A stretch of DNA of 64,000 bases from UBA7672 sp041398245 (GCA_041398245.1 JAWKVC010000011.1:62001-126000), one strand, 5' to 3'; counted from the first letter of the stretch, positions 50,910 to 60,177 are shown. Notes: a model not told the origin generated them from the letters alone. A program made the numbers and translations.

Positions 50910-52069
50910 CTAGACCTTCAGCGCTTCGACGCCTGGCAATTCCTTGCCTTCCATCCATTCGAGGAAGGCGCCGCCGGCCGTCGAAATGAAGGTGAGGTCG
51001 TTCGCAACGCCAGCGTGGTGCATGGCCGAAACCGTGTCGCCGCCGCCGGCGACCGCGATCAGCTTGCCTTCCTTCGCCAGTTTCGCGGCTTCCTTCGCGG
51101 CTTCCAACGTGCCCCTGTCGAAGGGCGGGATTTCGAACACGCCCAGCGGGCCGTTCCAGATCAGCGTTTTGGAGTTCGCCATCGCGCGCTTGAGACGTGC
51201 GACCGTTTCCGGGCCGGCGTCGAGAATACGTTCATGCTCGTCGATCGAGCCAAGCGCACGCACGCGCGTGGGCACGCCCTTGGCCATCTGTTCGGCCACC
51301 ACGATGTCGATCGGCAGGAACAGCTTGCAGTTGTTCTGGCCGGCAAGGCGAATGATCTCGCGCGCTGTCTCGGCAAGGTCCTTCTCGCAGTAGGACGAGC
51401 CGACATCATGGCCCTGGGCATAGAGGAACGTGTTCGCCATGCCGCCGCCGATGGCCAGCTTGTCGAGCTTGGTCACGAGGTTCTTGAGCAGGTCCAGCTT
51501 GGTCGAGACTCGAGCCGCCGACAATGCCGATCACGGGCCGCTCCGGATTGCCTAGCGCCGCATTCAGCGCGTGGAGCTCACGCTCCATCGACAGACCGGG
51601 ATAGGCCGGCAGCTTCGCGACGCCTTCGGTCGAGGTGCGGTGCGCGGCCGAGAAGGCGTCGTTGACATAGATGTCGCCCAGCTTCGCCAGTTCCGCCGCG
51701 AAGACCGGATCGTCGCTTCTCGCCCGCGTGATAGCGGAGGTTTTCGAGCAGGGCGATGCCGCCGGCGGGCAGGGCGTCGATCGCTGTCTTGCCGTTTCGC
51801 CGATGCAGTCGTCCGCTCCAGGTGATCGGCTTCTTGAACCAGCGCTGCCAGCGGATCGACCACCGGCTTGAGGCTCATCTCCGGCACGCGCTTGCCTTCG
51901 GCCGGTCGAAGTGGGCCAACAGCACGACCTGCTGCCTGGCCACAGAAGGTCGATCGTCGGCAGGGCGGCGCGGTATCGTCCAACCGCCTGGTACCATCAC
52001 GTTGAAGTCGACGCGGACAAGCGCGGTCTTGCCCTTGAGGTCTGCGCCCTGAAGCGTGCGGAAGGTCAT
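50910..52069 (-). pseudogene. pgk: Phosphoglycerate kinase, disrupted by many frameshifts
   Basis: Conserved phosphoglycerate kinase sequence, broken into frames. From the start: MTFRTLQGADLKGKTALVRV (to about 51998), DDT then AALPTIDLL, QVVLLAHFDRPK, KRVPEMSLKPVVDPLAALVQ, TAIDALPAGGIALLENLRYH, DDPVFAAELAKLGDIYVNDA, and after a lost base at about 51516 the intact C-terminal half VSTKLDLLKNLVTKLDKLAI to 50910 (WNGPLGVFEIPPFDRGT, AVAGGGDTVSAM). At least seven frame changes fall within about 500 bases. Residues between breaks are conserved, so assembly or consensus error is more likely than decay. The enzyme makes ATP from 1,3-bisphosphoglycerate. gap and tkt beside it are intact. Confidence 0.85.
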
Positions 52070-52170
52070 CGTGTCAGGTCCCGGATGGTTAAGGCTGGAA
52101 ATCTATCAGAGGAGAGAGGCTGCGCCAGCGCCTGCATACTCCGGGCCGCGCTGCCGGGGTCGGGAAGAGC

Positions 52171-52659
52171 TCAGCTTACCGGATCGCCCCAGGGATGGGG
52201 CAGGTCCTTGACGTTCTTCAGAAGTTCAAAACCGATGCGTCGCGGCTCCTCCGTCTGCTTGGGCACGGCGACCAGCAGGACGCTGACCTGGCTGTAGTGC
52301 TGCAGCAGTTCGAATTTCCGTCCGTCGGCGTACTGGCCCATGAACACGATCATGTCCGGCGCCCAGCTGGCGACGTTGTTGATGTGCAGCACCTCGGCGT
52401 TCGGGCCTTCGACGAAGCGGCCGCCGACCTCGTGATCCGGCCCGAGATTCTTCTCGAACTCCAGGATCTGGTGAACCAGCCGCTGGTGCATCCAGGTCGC
52501 AGGATCCGGCGGTCGCTGTTCCACAGCCTGAGGCGGCTGGCCGCTCTCATCGCCATCCTCGACCACGCCTTCCTTCACCACATAGGGCGGCGAAGCCGTG
52601 GCGTGGATGTGGGCGTCTTCCTCGGCGGGCGTGTCGGTGTCGGCTTTTGGGTCTTGCAT
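52171..52659 (-). CDS. Conserved hypothetical protein (DUF6173-like)
   Basis: A 162-residue protein. A disordered acidic start (MQDPKADTDTPAEEDAHIHA) precedes a compact domain with WMHQRLVHQILEFEKNLGPD, EVGGRFVEGPNAEVLHI and DMIVFMGQYADGRKFELLQH. It resembles DUF6173 proteins of Alphaproteobacteria, which have no known function; the family assignment is from memory. ATG 52659 is used because upstream residues look like the terminator region. It is inserted between pgk and gap on the same strand. Confidence 0.7.
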   Translation of the reverse strand: MQDPKADTDTPAEEDAHIHATASPPYVVKEGVVEDGDESGQPPQAVEQRPPDPATWMHQRLVHQILEFEKNLGPDHEVGGRFVEGPNAEVLHINNVASWAPDMIVFMGQYADGRKFELLQHYSQVSVLLVAVPKQTEEPRRIGFELLKNVKDLPHPWGDPVS

Positions 52660-52711
52660 GACCCGACCAATGGCGGCCCGGGCTGGCCACGTCAACAATT
52701 GCGACTGCGCG

Positions 52712-52748
52712 CCAAACGAAAACGCCTCCAGCGAGGGCTGGAGGCGTT
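52712..52748 (-). terminator. Rho-independent terminator of gap
   Basis: A perfect 12-bp stem (52721-52732 with 52737-52748) around loop GAGG; on the minus strand it is followed by TTCGTTTGG. It lies 24 bases after the gap stop and separates gap from the DUF6173-like gene. Confidence 0.85.
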
Positions 52749-52772
52749 CACACGCTGTTTGAAGCGCAGGTC

Positions 52773-53780
52773 CTAGATCAGTTTCGCCCACGCGATGGCG
52801 GTGTCGCTCATGCGGGTCGAGAAGCCCCACTCATTGTCGTACCAGCTCATGATCGAGACCATGTTGCCGTCCATGACCTTGGTCTGGTCCATGTGGAAGA
52901 TCGACGAGTGCGGGTTGTGGTTGAAGTCCGACGAAACGAGCTTCTCGTTCGTGTAGCCGAGAATGCCTTTCAGCGGGCCGTCCGCCGCCGCCTTGATCGC
53001 GTCGTTGACTTCCTTGGCCGTGGTCGCGCGCTTGGCGATGAACTTCAGGTCGACCAGGGACACGTTCGGCGTCGGCACGCGCACTGAAATGCCGTCAAGC
53101 TTGCCGTTGAGATCGGGCAGGACAAGGCCGACAGCCTTCGCCGCGCCGGTCGAGGTCGGGATCATCGACAGGCCGGCGGCGCGGGCGCGATAGAGATCCT
53201 TGTGCATCGTGTCCAGCGTCGGCTGGTCGCCGGTGTAGGAGTGGATGGTCGTCATCATGCCCTTCTCGATGCCGATGGCGTCGTGAAGCACATGGGCCAC
53301 CGGCGCGAGGCAGTTGGTGGTGCACGAGGCGTTCGAGACGATCATGTGCTCCTTGGTGAGCTTCTGATGGTTCACGCCATAGACGACCGTGAGGTCGGCG
53401 TTCTCGCCCGGAGCGGAGATCAGCACGCGCTTGGCGCCGGCCTGAAGGTGGGCGGCCGCCTTGTCCTTCGCCGTGAAGATGCCGGTGCACTCGAACGCGA
53501 TGTCGACGTTGAGATCCTTGTGCGGCAGTTCGGCGGGGTTGCGGATCGCCGTGACCTTGAAGCGCTGATTGCCGACCGCGACCATGTCGCCGTCGACCGT
53601 GACGTCCATGTTCAGCGGGCCATGCACTGAGTCGTACTTCAGCAGGTGGACATTGGTTTCCACCGGGCCGAGATCGTTCACGGCCACGACTTCGATGTCC
53701 GTGCGCTTGTGTTCCAGAATGGAACGCAGGACGAGACGCCCGATCCTGCCGAAACCGTTGATCGCCACACGCACAGCCAT
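52773..53780 (-). CDS. gap: Glyceraldehyde-3-phosphate dehydrogenase
   Basis: Oxidises glyceraldehyde-3-phosphate to 1,3-bisphosphoglycerate. A 335-residue protein with NGFGRIGR at the start, the catalytic C153 in SNASCTTNCLAP, and WYDNEWGFSTRM near the end. VNDLGP at about 35 places Asp near the adenosine ribose as in NAD-using forms. Start ATG 53780. It is downstream of tkt on the same strand (180 bases apart), the usual tkt-gap-pgk order of this group. Confidence 0.97.
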   Translation of the reverse strand: MAVRVAINGFGRIGRLVLRSILEHKRTDIEVVAVNDLGPVETNVHLLKYDSVHGPLNMDVTVDGDMVAVGNQRFKVTAIRNPAELPHKDLNVDIAFECTGIFTAKDKAAAHLQAGAKRVLISAPGENADLTVVYGVNHQKLTKEHMIVSNASCTTNCLAPVAHVLHDAIGIEKGMMTTIHSYTGDQPTLDTMHKDLYRARAAGLSMIPTSTGAAKAVGLVLPDLNGKLDGISVRVPTPNVSLVDLKFIAKRATTAKEVNDAIKAAADGPLKGILGYTNEKLVSSDFNHNPHSSIFHMDQTKVMDGNMVSIMSWYDNEWGFSTRMSDTAIAWAKLI

Positions 53781-53959
53781 TGCGAATCCCTCAAGTGTTC
53801 AATGCGGCCTTGCGGGTGCAAGAATAATGCAGGCCGAGGCCGCTCAACCTGCGTCGGTATGGCGGCCTAATAGCTGATTTTTGGTGTGAAGCGAGGGGCA
53901 AGCGCGGTGAAAATCGCGCAATTCCCCGCAGCACTTCGTGAGAAGCCGGAAACCGCCGG

Positions 53960-55930
53960 TTACACGCGCGCTTTCGCGGCCTGCACCACGGCTTCTGCCG
54001 TAATGCCGAAATGCTTGAACAGCGTCTTGGCCGGGGCCGAGGCGCCGAAGCCGGTCATGCCGACAAAGCCGCCATCCGGGCCGATCCAGCGGTCCCAGCC
54101 GTCGCGCACCCCGGCTTCCACCGCCACCTTGGGCAGCTTCTTGCCAAGTGTTTCCGCCCGATACTTGTCCGGCTGCGCCGCGAACAGTTCGAAGCACGGC
54201 ATCGAAACGACGCGCGCGCCGATGCCTTCGGCCTCCAGCAGTTTCTGGGCGGCAAGCGCCACTTCCACTTCTGAACCCGTCGCCAGCAGCACGACCTTCT
54301 CCTTCGCCGTGGCGGGCGAGAGCACATAGCCGCCCTTGGCGACGAGATTCTCGTCGGTGTGCGTCTTGCGGGCCGGCGCAACGTTCTGCCGGGTCAGCGC
54401 GATCAGGGAGGGGCCGGTTGTCGTGGTGAGCGCGATCTCCCACGCCTCGGCCGTCTCGACGCCGTCGGCCGGGCGGAAGACGAGGAGGTTCGGGATCGTG
54501 CGCAAGCTGGCGACATGCTCCACCGGCTGGTGGGTCGGGCCATCTTCGCCAACGCCGATCGAGTCGTGCGTCATCACGTGGACGATGCGCTGGTTCATCA
54601 GCGCGCCGAGACGGATGGCCGGGCGCGAATAGTCCGAGAACACCAGGAAGGTGCCCGAATAGGGGATGACGCCGCCATGCAGCGCCATGCCGTTCATGGC
54701 CGCCGCCATCGCGTGTTCGCGGATGCCCCAGTGCACGAAGCGCCCGCCATAGTTCTCCGGCGTCATCGGCGTCTTCGCTGCGGCGGTGCGTGTATTGTTG
54801 GAGCCGGTGAGGTCGGCGGAGCCGCCCACCATCTCCGGCACAAGCTGGGTCAGCACTTCAAGCGCCGCGCCCGACCATTTGCGGGTCGCGTCCGCCTTCT
54901 GGCCCTCGACGACTGCCTTCTTGTGCGCATTCAGCGCCGCGCCAAGTTCTTCGGGCAGGTTGCCCGACAGCGTGGTCTCGAACGCGGCGCGCTTGTCGGA
55001 AGCTTCCAGCCGTTTCAGCCACGCCTCGCGATGGCGCGCGCCCTGTCTGCCGATCTTGCGCCACTCGGCAAGGATTTCCTCGGGAATGACAAACGGCTCG
55101 TGCGGCCAGTTGATCGCCTTGCGGATGCCGGCGATCTCTTCAGCGCCATAGGGCCCGCCATGCGCCGGGCCCGTACCCGCCAGCTTGGGCGCGCCAAAGC
55201 CGATGATGGTCTTGCAGGCGATCAGGCTGGGCCTGTCGGCGGTCTGCGCGGCCAGCAGCGCGCCGCGCACGGCATCCATGTTGTGGCCATCGACGCGGGC
55301 GACATTCCAGCCCGAGGCCTTGAAGCGCTTCACCTGATCGGTGTCGTCCGACAGCGAGGTCGAGCCGTCGATGGTGACGGCGTTGTCGTCGAACAGGACG
55401 ATCAGGTTGCGAAGGCGCAGATGCCCGGCCAGCGTGATCGCTTCCTGGCTGATCCCTTCCATCAGGCAGCCATCGCCCGCGACCACATAGGTCTTGTGAT
55501 TGACCAGATCGTCGCCAAAGCGCGCATTGAGATGGCGCTCGGCCATCGCCATGCCGACCGCATTGGCGATGCCCTGGCCCAGCGGGCCGGTGGTGGTTTC
55601 AACGCCCGGCGTATGGCCGAACTCCGGATGGCCCGGCGTCTTCGAACCGAGCTGGCGGAAATTGCGGATCTCGTCGAGGCTCACCTCCGGATAGCCGGTC
55701 AGGTAGAGCAGGGAATAGAGCAGCATCGAGCCATGGCCCGCCGACAGGACAAGCCGGTCGCGGTCGGGCCATTCCGGGGCCGAAGCATCGAACCGGATGA
55801 ATTCCTGGAACAGCAGGGTCGCAACGTCGGCAAAGCCGAGCGGCAGGCCGCAATGGCCGCTCTGGGCCTTTTCGACTGCATCCATGCTGAGCGCGCGGAT
55901 CGCATTGGCGAGCGGCAGGTTCGTGGCCAT
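53960..55930 (-). CDS. tkt: Transketolase
   Basis: A thiamine-diphosphate enzyme of the pentose phosphate and Calvin-type carbon shuffles, 656 residues. TPP site GDGCLMEGISQEAITLAGHL with FDDN, substrate residues in GHCGLPLGFAD and SAGHGSMLLYSLLYL, and the pyrimidine-domain motif SIGVGEDGPTHQPVEHVASL are all present. I start at ATG 55930 (MATNLPLANAIRALSMDAVE) with GAGGAG upstream; the longer frame is leader-like noise. First gene of the glycolytic cluster. Confidence 0.97.
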   Translation of the reverse strand: MATNLPLANAIRALSMDAVEKAQSGHCGLPLGFADVATLLFQEFIRFDASAPEWPDRDRLVLSAGHGSMLLYSLLYLTGYPEVSLDEIRNFRQLGSKTPGHPEFGHTPGVETTTGPLGQGIANAVGMAMAERHLNARFGDDLVNHKTYVVAGDGCLMEGISQEAITLAGHLRLRNLIVLFDDNAVTIDGSTSLSDDTDQVKRFKASGWNVARVDGHNMDAVRGALLAAQTADRPSLIACKTIIGFGAPKLAGTGPAHGGPYGAEEIAGIRKAINWPHEPFVIPEEILAEWRKIGRQGARHREAWLKRLEASDKRAAFETTLSGNLPEELGAALNAHKKAVVEGQKADATRKWSGAALEVLTQLVPEMVGGSADLTGSNNTRTAAAKTPMTPENYGGRFVHWGIREHAMAAAMNGMALHGGVIPYSGTFLVFSDYSRPAIRLGALMNQRIVHVMTHDSIGVGEDGPTHQPVEHVASLRTIPNLLVFRPADGVETAEAWEIALTTTTGPSLIALTRQNVAPARKTHTDENLVAKGGYVLSPATAKEKVVLLATGSEVEVALAAQKLLEAEGIGARVVSMPCFELFAAQPDKYRAETLGKKLPKVAVEAGVRDGWDRWIGPDGGFVGMTGFGASAPAKTLFKHFGITAEAVVQAAKARV

Positions 55931-56059
55931 CGGGCTCCTCCGGTGGGAACGAGCGCTGGTTAACGGCAATGCGCTCCGCCTCAAAGGGGATTTGCCGCCG
56001 CATGCCGCCATTGCGCCGTTTGCTCACAGGCATCACATTGCCGTGCCAGGATCGTGGGG

Positions 56060-56347
56060 ATGACAGAGACACCTGAGAACGAGGCTTCCGTGGACGAGGC
56101 CCTCCGTCAGCTGGAGGGCGCGATCGACCGGCTGGAAGGCCGGCTCGACGGCTTGTTCGCGCGCCTCGACGCCCAGCGCGCCCAGATGCGTGAGGCGGAG
56201 GCCCTGCGGCTCGACCGGGCTCGCCTGGCAAGCGATCTCGACGCCGCCAAGGCCCGGGAGCGGGAACTCCAGAAACTGGCGGATGAGGCCTCGGAGGCCC
56301 TTGGCGCAGCGATTTCAGAGGTCCGGGAGGCCCTGGGCAAGGTCTAG
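56060..56347 (+). CDS. DUF4164 coiled-coil protein
   Basis: A 95-residue helical protein, MTETPENEASVDEALRQLEG..., with heptads throughout. In Alphaproteobacteria a DUF4164 gene commonly precedes zapA, and here zapA starts 157 bases later on the same strand. ATG 56060 is spaced 9 bases from AGGA; a GTG two codons upstream is less well placed. Probably cytoplasmic and possibly division-linked. Confidence 0.82.
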   Translation: MTETPENEASVDEALRQLEGAIDRLEGRLDGLFARLDAQRAQMREAEALRLDRARLASDLDAAKARERELQKLADEASEALGAAISEVREALGKV

Positions 56348-56504
56348 GGCGGATTCCTCAGCGGCAGGATTCGTCCTGGTCCGGACCCGAAACTGTTGCA
56401 GCCGTGCTGCGCTCGCCGGCCGATGCGGGGCCACTCTGGTACAAAAGGGCCTTCCGGCGCTACATTGGTGGTTAAGGGGAGGACGGGAGAGGCGGGACTT
56501 CGTC

Positions 56505-56831
56505 GTGGCCAAGGCTGAGATCACAATTGGCGGCAAGCGGTACGCGCTGAGTTGCGCGCCGGGTCAGGAGGCGCGGCTCGAGGAGCTGGGCGCGCGCTTT
56601 GACCAGCGCGTGAAGGAACTTGTCGAGGCGCTGGGGGATCTCGGCGCCGAGCGGCTTTTCCTCGCCGCCGGCATTTCCATTCTCGACGAACTCGATGCCC
56701 AGGCTGTGGGCGCCGGCGCCAAGGCGCTGGATGACCGGATCCGCAGCCTCGAGAACCGCGCCGCCACCATGCTGTCGGACGCCGCCGCGCGGATCGAGAT
56801 GCTCTCGCGCCGCGTCGACGAAGCCAGCTAG
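56505..56831 (+). CDS. zapA: Cell division protein ZapA
   Basis: A 108-residue ZapA-type protein: KAEITIGGKRYALSCAPGQEA (FtsZ-binding beta-hairpin), LEELGARFDQRVKELVEALG and a long C-terminal helix. It bundles FtsZ filaments at the division site. The start is GTG 56505 after GAGAGGCGGG. It converges on purK and the stop codons share CTAG (56828-56831). Confidence 0.92.
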   Translation: MAKAEITIGGKRYALSCAPGQEARLEELGARFDQRVKELVEALGDLGAERLFLAAGISILDELDAQAVGAGAKALDDRIRSLENRAATMLSDAAARIEMLSRRVDEAS

Positions 56832-57916
56832 GCGCGCGCCCTCAGCCGCGTCACATGCCCCATCTTGCGGCCGTTCACGGCGTGGCGCTTGCCGTAGAGA
56901 TGCAGCTTCGCGCCTTCGGTCAGATACGCCTCCCAGCCGAGCGCATCCTCGCCGAGCAGGTTGATCATCTCGCCATCGCTATGGCGTGCGGGATCGCCCA
57001 GCGGCCAGCCGCAGACGGCGCGGATGTGCTGCTCGAACTGGCCGGTGGCGCAGGCGTCCTGTGTCCAGTGGCCTGAATTGTGGACGCGCGGAGCGAACTC
57101 GTTGGCGAGCAATCTGCCGTCCCTGGTCAGGAACAGTTCCAGCGCCAGCACGCCGACATAGTCCAGCGCATCCGCAAGCCTGCGCGTCAGGCGCGCGGCC
57201 TCCTCCAGCACCGGCTTCGGCGCGGTTGATGGGAAGGCCGAGCGGCGCAGGATCCCGCCCGAATGGTCGTTCTCCGGCGGATCGAAGGCGACAAACTCGC
57301 CGGAAGCTGACCGCGCCGCGACGACCGAGATTTCGCGGTCATGCTCAATCCATGCCTCGATGAGGGACGGGCCGGCGCCGGCATCCGCCCACGCGCTGGC
57401 TGGCGCTTGACCCTTGAGCCGCACCTGACCCTTGCCATCATAACCCGAGAAACGCGACTTCAGGACGCCATTGCCGCCCAGCCTGTCGAGCGCCTTCTGG
57501 ATATCGTCCGGCCCATCCACGCGTTCAAACGGCGCCGGCTCGATGCCGATCTCCCGGAAGAAGGTTTTTTCCGCCAGCCGGTCCTGCGCGCGCGCCAGCG
57601 TGCGGCCGTTGGGGCGAATTGGCTTGCCCTCGGCCTCGATCAGATCCGCGGCGACGACCGGCACATTCTCGAACTCCAGCGTCGCGACGGCGATGCTGGC
57701 TGCGAATTCCTTCAGCGCGGCTTCGTCGTTCCAGCCGGCGACCCATGTCCGCTTGCTCACCCGCGCAGCGGGGCTGTCCGCCTCCGGCGTGAAGATATGG
57801 ACGTCGAGGCCCATTTCAGCCGCCGCCATGGCCAGCATCCGGCCAAGCTGTCCGCCGCCCAGAATGCCGATGGCGTCGCCCGGCCGGGCGATCACGCCGC
57901 TTGGACCCGGGCTCAT
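56828..57916 (-). CDS. purK: 5-(carboxyamino)imidazole ribonucleotide synthase
   Basis: ATP-dependent carboxylation of AIR to N5-CAIR in purine synthesis. A 362-residue ATP-grasp protein: GILGGGQLGRMLAMAAAEMG, FENVP, KSRFSGYDGKGQVRLK, NEFAPRVHNSGHWTQDAC and a normal C-terminus. Its ATG overlaps the purE stop as ATGA (57913-57916), so the two are coupled. Confidence 0.96.
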   Translation of the reverse strand: MSPGPSGVIARPGDAIGILGGGQLGRMLAMAAAEMGLDVHIFTPEADSPAARVSKRTWVAGWNDEAALKEFAASIAVATLEFENVPVVAADLIEAEGKPIRPNGRTLARAQDRLAEKTFFREIGIEPAPFERVDGPDDIQKALDRLGGNGVLKSRFSGYDGKGQVRLKGQAPASAWADAGAGPSLIEAWIEHDREISVVAARSASGEFVAFDPPENDHSGGILRRSAFPSTAPKPVLEEAARLTRRLADALDYVGVLALELFLTRDGRLLANEFAPRVHNSGHWTQDACATGQFEQHIRAVCGWPLGDPARHSDGEMINLLGEDALGWEAYLTEGAKLHLYGKRHAVNGRKMGHVTRLRARA

Positions 57917-58428
57917 TTTTTGTCGTCTCCGGAGTCGGTCACCGTCTCGGCGACTGAATCGGTCTGCGCCTTCCTGAAGGCGTCGAGCCGCTTGAGCAGC
58001 GCGTCGTCGCCGCCGGCGAGGATCGAGGCCGCGAGGATGCCTGCATTGGCCGCGCCGGCTTCGCCGATCGCCAGCGTTCCCACCGGCACGCCCTTCGGCA
58101 TCTGCACGATGGAGAGGAGGCTATCGAGGCCGTTGAGCGTCGAGGATTTCACCGGCACGCCCAGCACGGGCAGTGAGGTCATGGAGGCGACCATCCCTGG
58201 CAGGTGAGCAGCGCCGCCGGCCCCCGCGATGATGACCTTAATCCCCCGGTCCCGGGCGGATTTGGAATACGTCACCAGCCGATCCGGCGTCCGGTGGGCG
58301 GAAACCACCTTTGCCTCAAACGGAACGCCGAGTTCTGTCAGGATATCCGCAGCCTTCTCAAGGGTCGGCCAGTCGGACCGGCTGCCCATCACAATCCCCA
58401 CCAGGGGGTTTTTTGTCGCCGCGCTCAT
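57913..58428 (-). CDS. purE: 5-(carboxyamino)imidazole ribonucleotide mutase
   Basis: Converts N5-CAIR to CAIR after PurK. A 171-residue class I PurE with GIVMGSRSDWPTLEKAADIL, VVSAHRTPDRL, IIAGAGGAAHLPGMVASMT and GVPVGTLAIGEAGAANAGIL. Start ATG 58428 with GGAGAG upstream. Upstream gene of the purE-purK pair. Confidence 0.97.
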   Translation of the reverse strand: MSAATKNPLVGIVMGSRSDWPTLEKAADILTELGVPFEAKVVSAHRTPDRLVTYSKSARDRGIKVIIAGAGGAAHLPGMVASMTSLPVLGVPVKSSTLNGLDSLLSIVQMPKGVPVGTLAIGEAGAANAGILAASILAGGDDALLKRLDAFRKAQTDSVAETVTDSGDDKK

Positions 58429-58502
58429 AAGGCTCTCCGGCCCGCGAAAGGGGCCTTCTACAGGCATAATCCGCTTATTCGCAACGGCCGTCCGGAACTC
58501 GG

Positions 58503-58517
58503 TTAATCAGCCGCTAA
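58503..58517. promoter_or_regulatory. CtrA-box-like site
   Basis: TTAA-N7-CTAA differs in one base from the CtrA consensus TTAA-N7-TTAA, and sits 42 bases before the GGDEF start. CtrA-pathway genes are elsewhere in the window, but a single imperfect site may be chance. Confidence 0.35.
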
Positions 58518-58558
58518 CGGCCTTGCGGTGGAATGCCGGAAGGAGTTCCGCGTCCGAC

Positions 58559-59266
58559 ATGAAGTTCTTCTCCATCTTCGCCCCGCGATCCCGCCAGGCG
58601 GATGTCGCCGTGCCTGAACAGCCGGTCGACCTTGCCATGCGCGTAGCGGGCATATTCGGCGTGCCGGAAAGCCACCTGACGCCGCAGGTCCGCACGGCGT
58701 TCAACGTGATGATCGGCGAGATCGACGGCCTGCGCCTCGACGTCGAACAGCTCAAGCTGTCGCTGGCGGAAGCTGAAGCCTCTGCCGACCACGATCCGCT
58801 GGCCCCGGTCTACAATCGCCGTGCTTTTGTGCGGGAAGCCTCGCGCATTCTCGCCATGGTGAAGCGTCACGAGATCGAGGCGAGTCTCGTTTATTTCGAC
58901 CTCAACAACTTCAAGGCCATCAACGACGCGCATGGCCACCCGGCGGGCGATGCCGTCATCCGCGCGATCGGCGAAGTACTGGTGCGTCAGACGCGGGAGA
59001 CCGACGTGGTCGGTCGCATCGGCGGCGACGAGTTCGCCGTGGTGCTCACCCATATCGGTCCCGAAGCTGCGGCGGCGAAGGCGGAGACGCTGGTCGCTGC
59101 GCTGGCGACCGAAAAGGTCCTGCACGAAGGCGTGCCGCACTACGTGTCGGCGGCCTACGGCATCGCGCACATCACGCCGGAGGATACGGCCGAAGGCGCG
59201 CTCGCGCGCGCTGACGAGGCGATGTATGCCGACAAGGCGCTCTACCGCCGCGCCGCGCAGGCCTAG
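58559..59266 (+). CDS. Diguanylate cyclase (GGDEF domain)
   Basis: A 235-residue cyclic-di-GMP synthase. The first 95 residues are a helical N-terminal region; the GGDEF domain follows with YFDLNNFKAINDAHGHPAGD and the active-site GRIGGDEF. RETD five residues before it is a complete RxxD inhibitory site, so product feedback is expected. No sensory domain is recognisable. ATG 58559 has GGAAGGAG upstream. Transcription probably starts in the region with the CtrA-like site. Confidence 0.93.
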   Translation: MKFFSIFAPRSRQADVAVPEQPVDLAMRVAGIFGVPESHLTPQVRTAFNVMIGEIDGLRLDVEQLKLSLAEAEASADHDPLAPVYNRRAFVREASRILAMVKRHEIEASLVYFDLNNFKAINDAHGHPAGDAVIRAIGEVLVRQTRETDVVGRIGGDEFAVVLTHIGPEAAAAKAETLVAALATEKVLHEGVPHYVSAAYGIAHITPEDTAEGALARADEAMYADKALYRRAAQA

Positions 59267-59280
59267 CCAACTACGAAAAC

Positions 59281-60177
59281 CTATTGGCGGAAGCGGCCAT
59301 ATCCACGGCCGCCGCCCCATACCTGTTCGCCGACCGTGCAATCGGTCTTTTCCGAGGGCAGGCGCAGCTGGGCGCGATAGAGGCCAGGTTGTCCTGGAGG
59401 CGGGGCTGGCTCGGGCGCATCCGCGAACTGGATCGGCGCCATGTCGGGTTCGACATCCAGTGCGGCGATCTCCAGCACCAGCTTCCGTCTGATCGTGGCC
59501 GCCAGGTGGCGCAGGTCGAAGACCGGGGCAATGAAGGCGCCGGTCCCGCCGATCACGCAGTCCTTGTAGTACCGGTCGAGGTGATCGATGTCGTAGAATT
59601 CCTTCGGCTTGTTCAGCATGATCGGCAGGCCGTTGATGATGATGCCGTTCTTCACCACCTCGTCACGCACGGGCTCGACCAGACGACCGGCATTGTTGGC
59701 GCCGTCGCCCGACACATCGATCACCTGCCGGTGTGAAGCGATGTCGTTGTGCATGATGTAGTCCTGCGCCGCGAGCAGGGCTGTCGATATCGATGTGCGC
59801 TGCTCGTAGTAGATCGGTTCATTCTCAAGCGTATCGGCGAAGGCGTGGGCCGACTCCTCGCTGTCGATAATGGTCCACGGAATGGTCGGGATCGGATCGA
59901 AATCCCCGGCCCATTCCATGTACATGACGGCGATGCGGCCTTCGGGACCGGACATCAGGGCGTTGATGACGTCGGCGTGGCGGAATGCATCGACGTATCC
60001 GCGGCGCTGGATCTCGTGCTCATCGTAATCCATGGACTGCGAGATATCGACGGCCAGCATGAGCTCGAGATCGACCCTGCGCATCGCGCCCTGCTGAGCG
60101 GTGACGGGCGCGGAAAGCCCAACCAATCCAGCCACTGCCAAGGCTGCGGCTGCACGCAGTCGAGACAGTATCGCCAT
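59281..60177 (-). CDS. DUF1194 secreted protein with VWA fold
   Basis: A 298-residue secreted protein: leader ending VTAQQ, then LELMLAVDISQSMDYDE, a DxSxS metal site, and IDVSGDGANNAGR. DUF1194 has a von Willebrand A-like fold; its function is unknown. ATG 60177 is taken over the upstream start because the leader begins MAILSRLRAAAALAV. It converges on the GGDEF gene. Confidence 0.87.
   Translation of the reverse strand: MAILSRLRAAAALAVAGLVGLSAPVTAQQGAMRRVDLELMLAVDISQSMDYDEHEIQRRGYVDAFRHADVINALMSGPEGRIAVMYMEWAGDFDPIPTIPWTIIDSEESAHAFADTLENEPIYYEQRTSISTALLAAQDYIMHNDIASHRQVIDVSGDGANNAGRLVEPVRDEVVKNGIIINGLPIMLNKPKEFYDIDHLDRYYKDCVIGGTGAFIAPVFDLRHLAATIRRKLVLEIAALDVEPDMAPIQFADAPEPAPPPGQPGLYRAQLRLPSEKTDCTVGEQVWGGGRGYGRFRQ

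Noticed and set aside
54359..55963. A 534-codon open frame antisense to tkt
   Set aside because: Composition is that of an antisense shadow of an intact transketolase.
56348..56504. A possible 6S RNA between the DUF4164 gene and zapA
   Set aside because: 6S RNA is usually downstream of zapA, and I could not see the long double-stranded structure with a central bubble.
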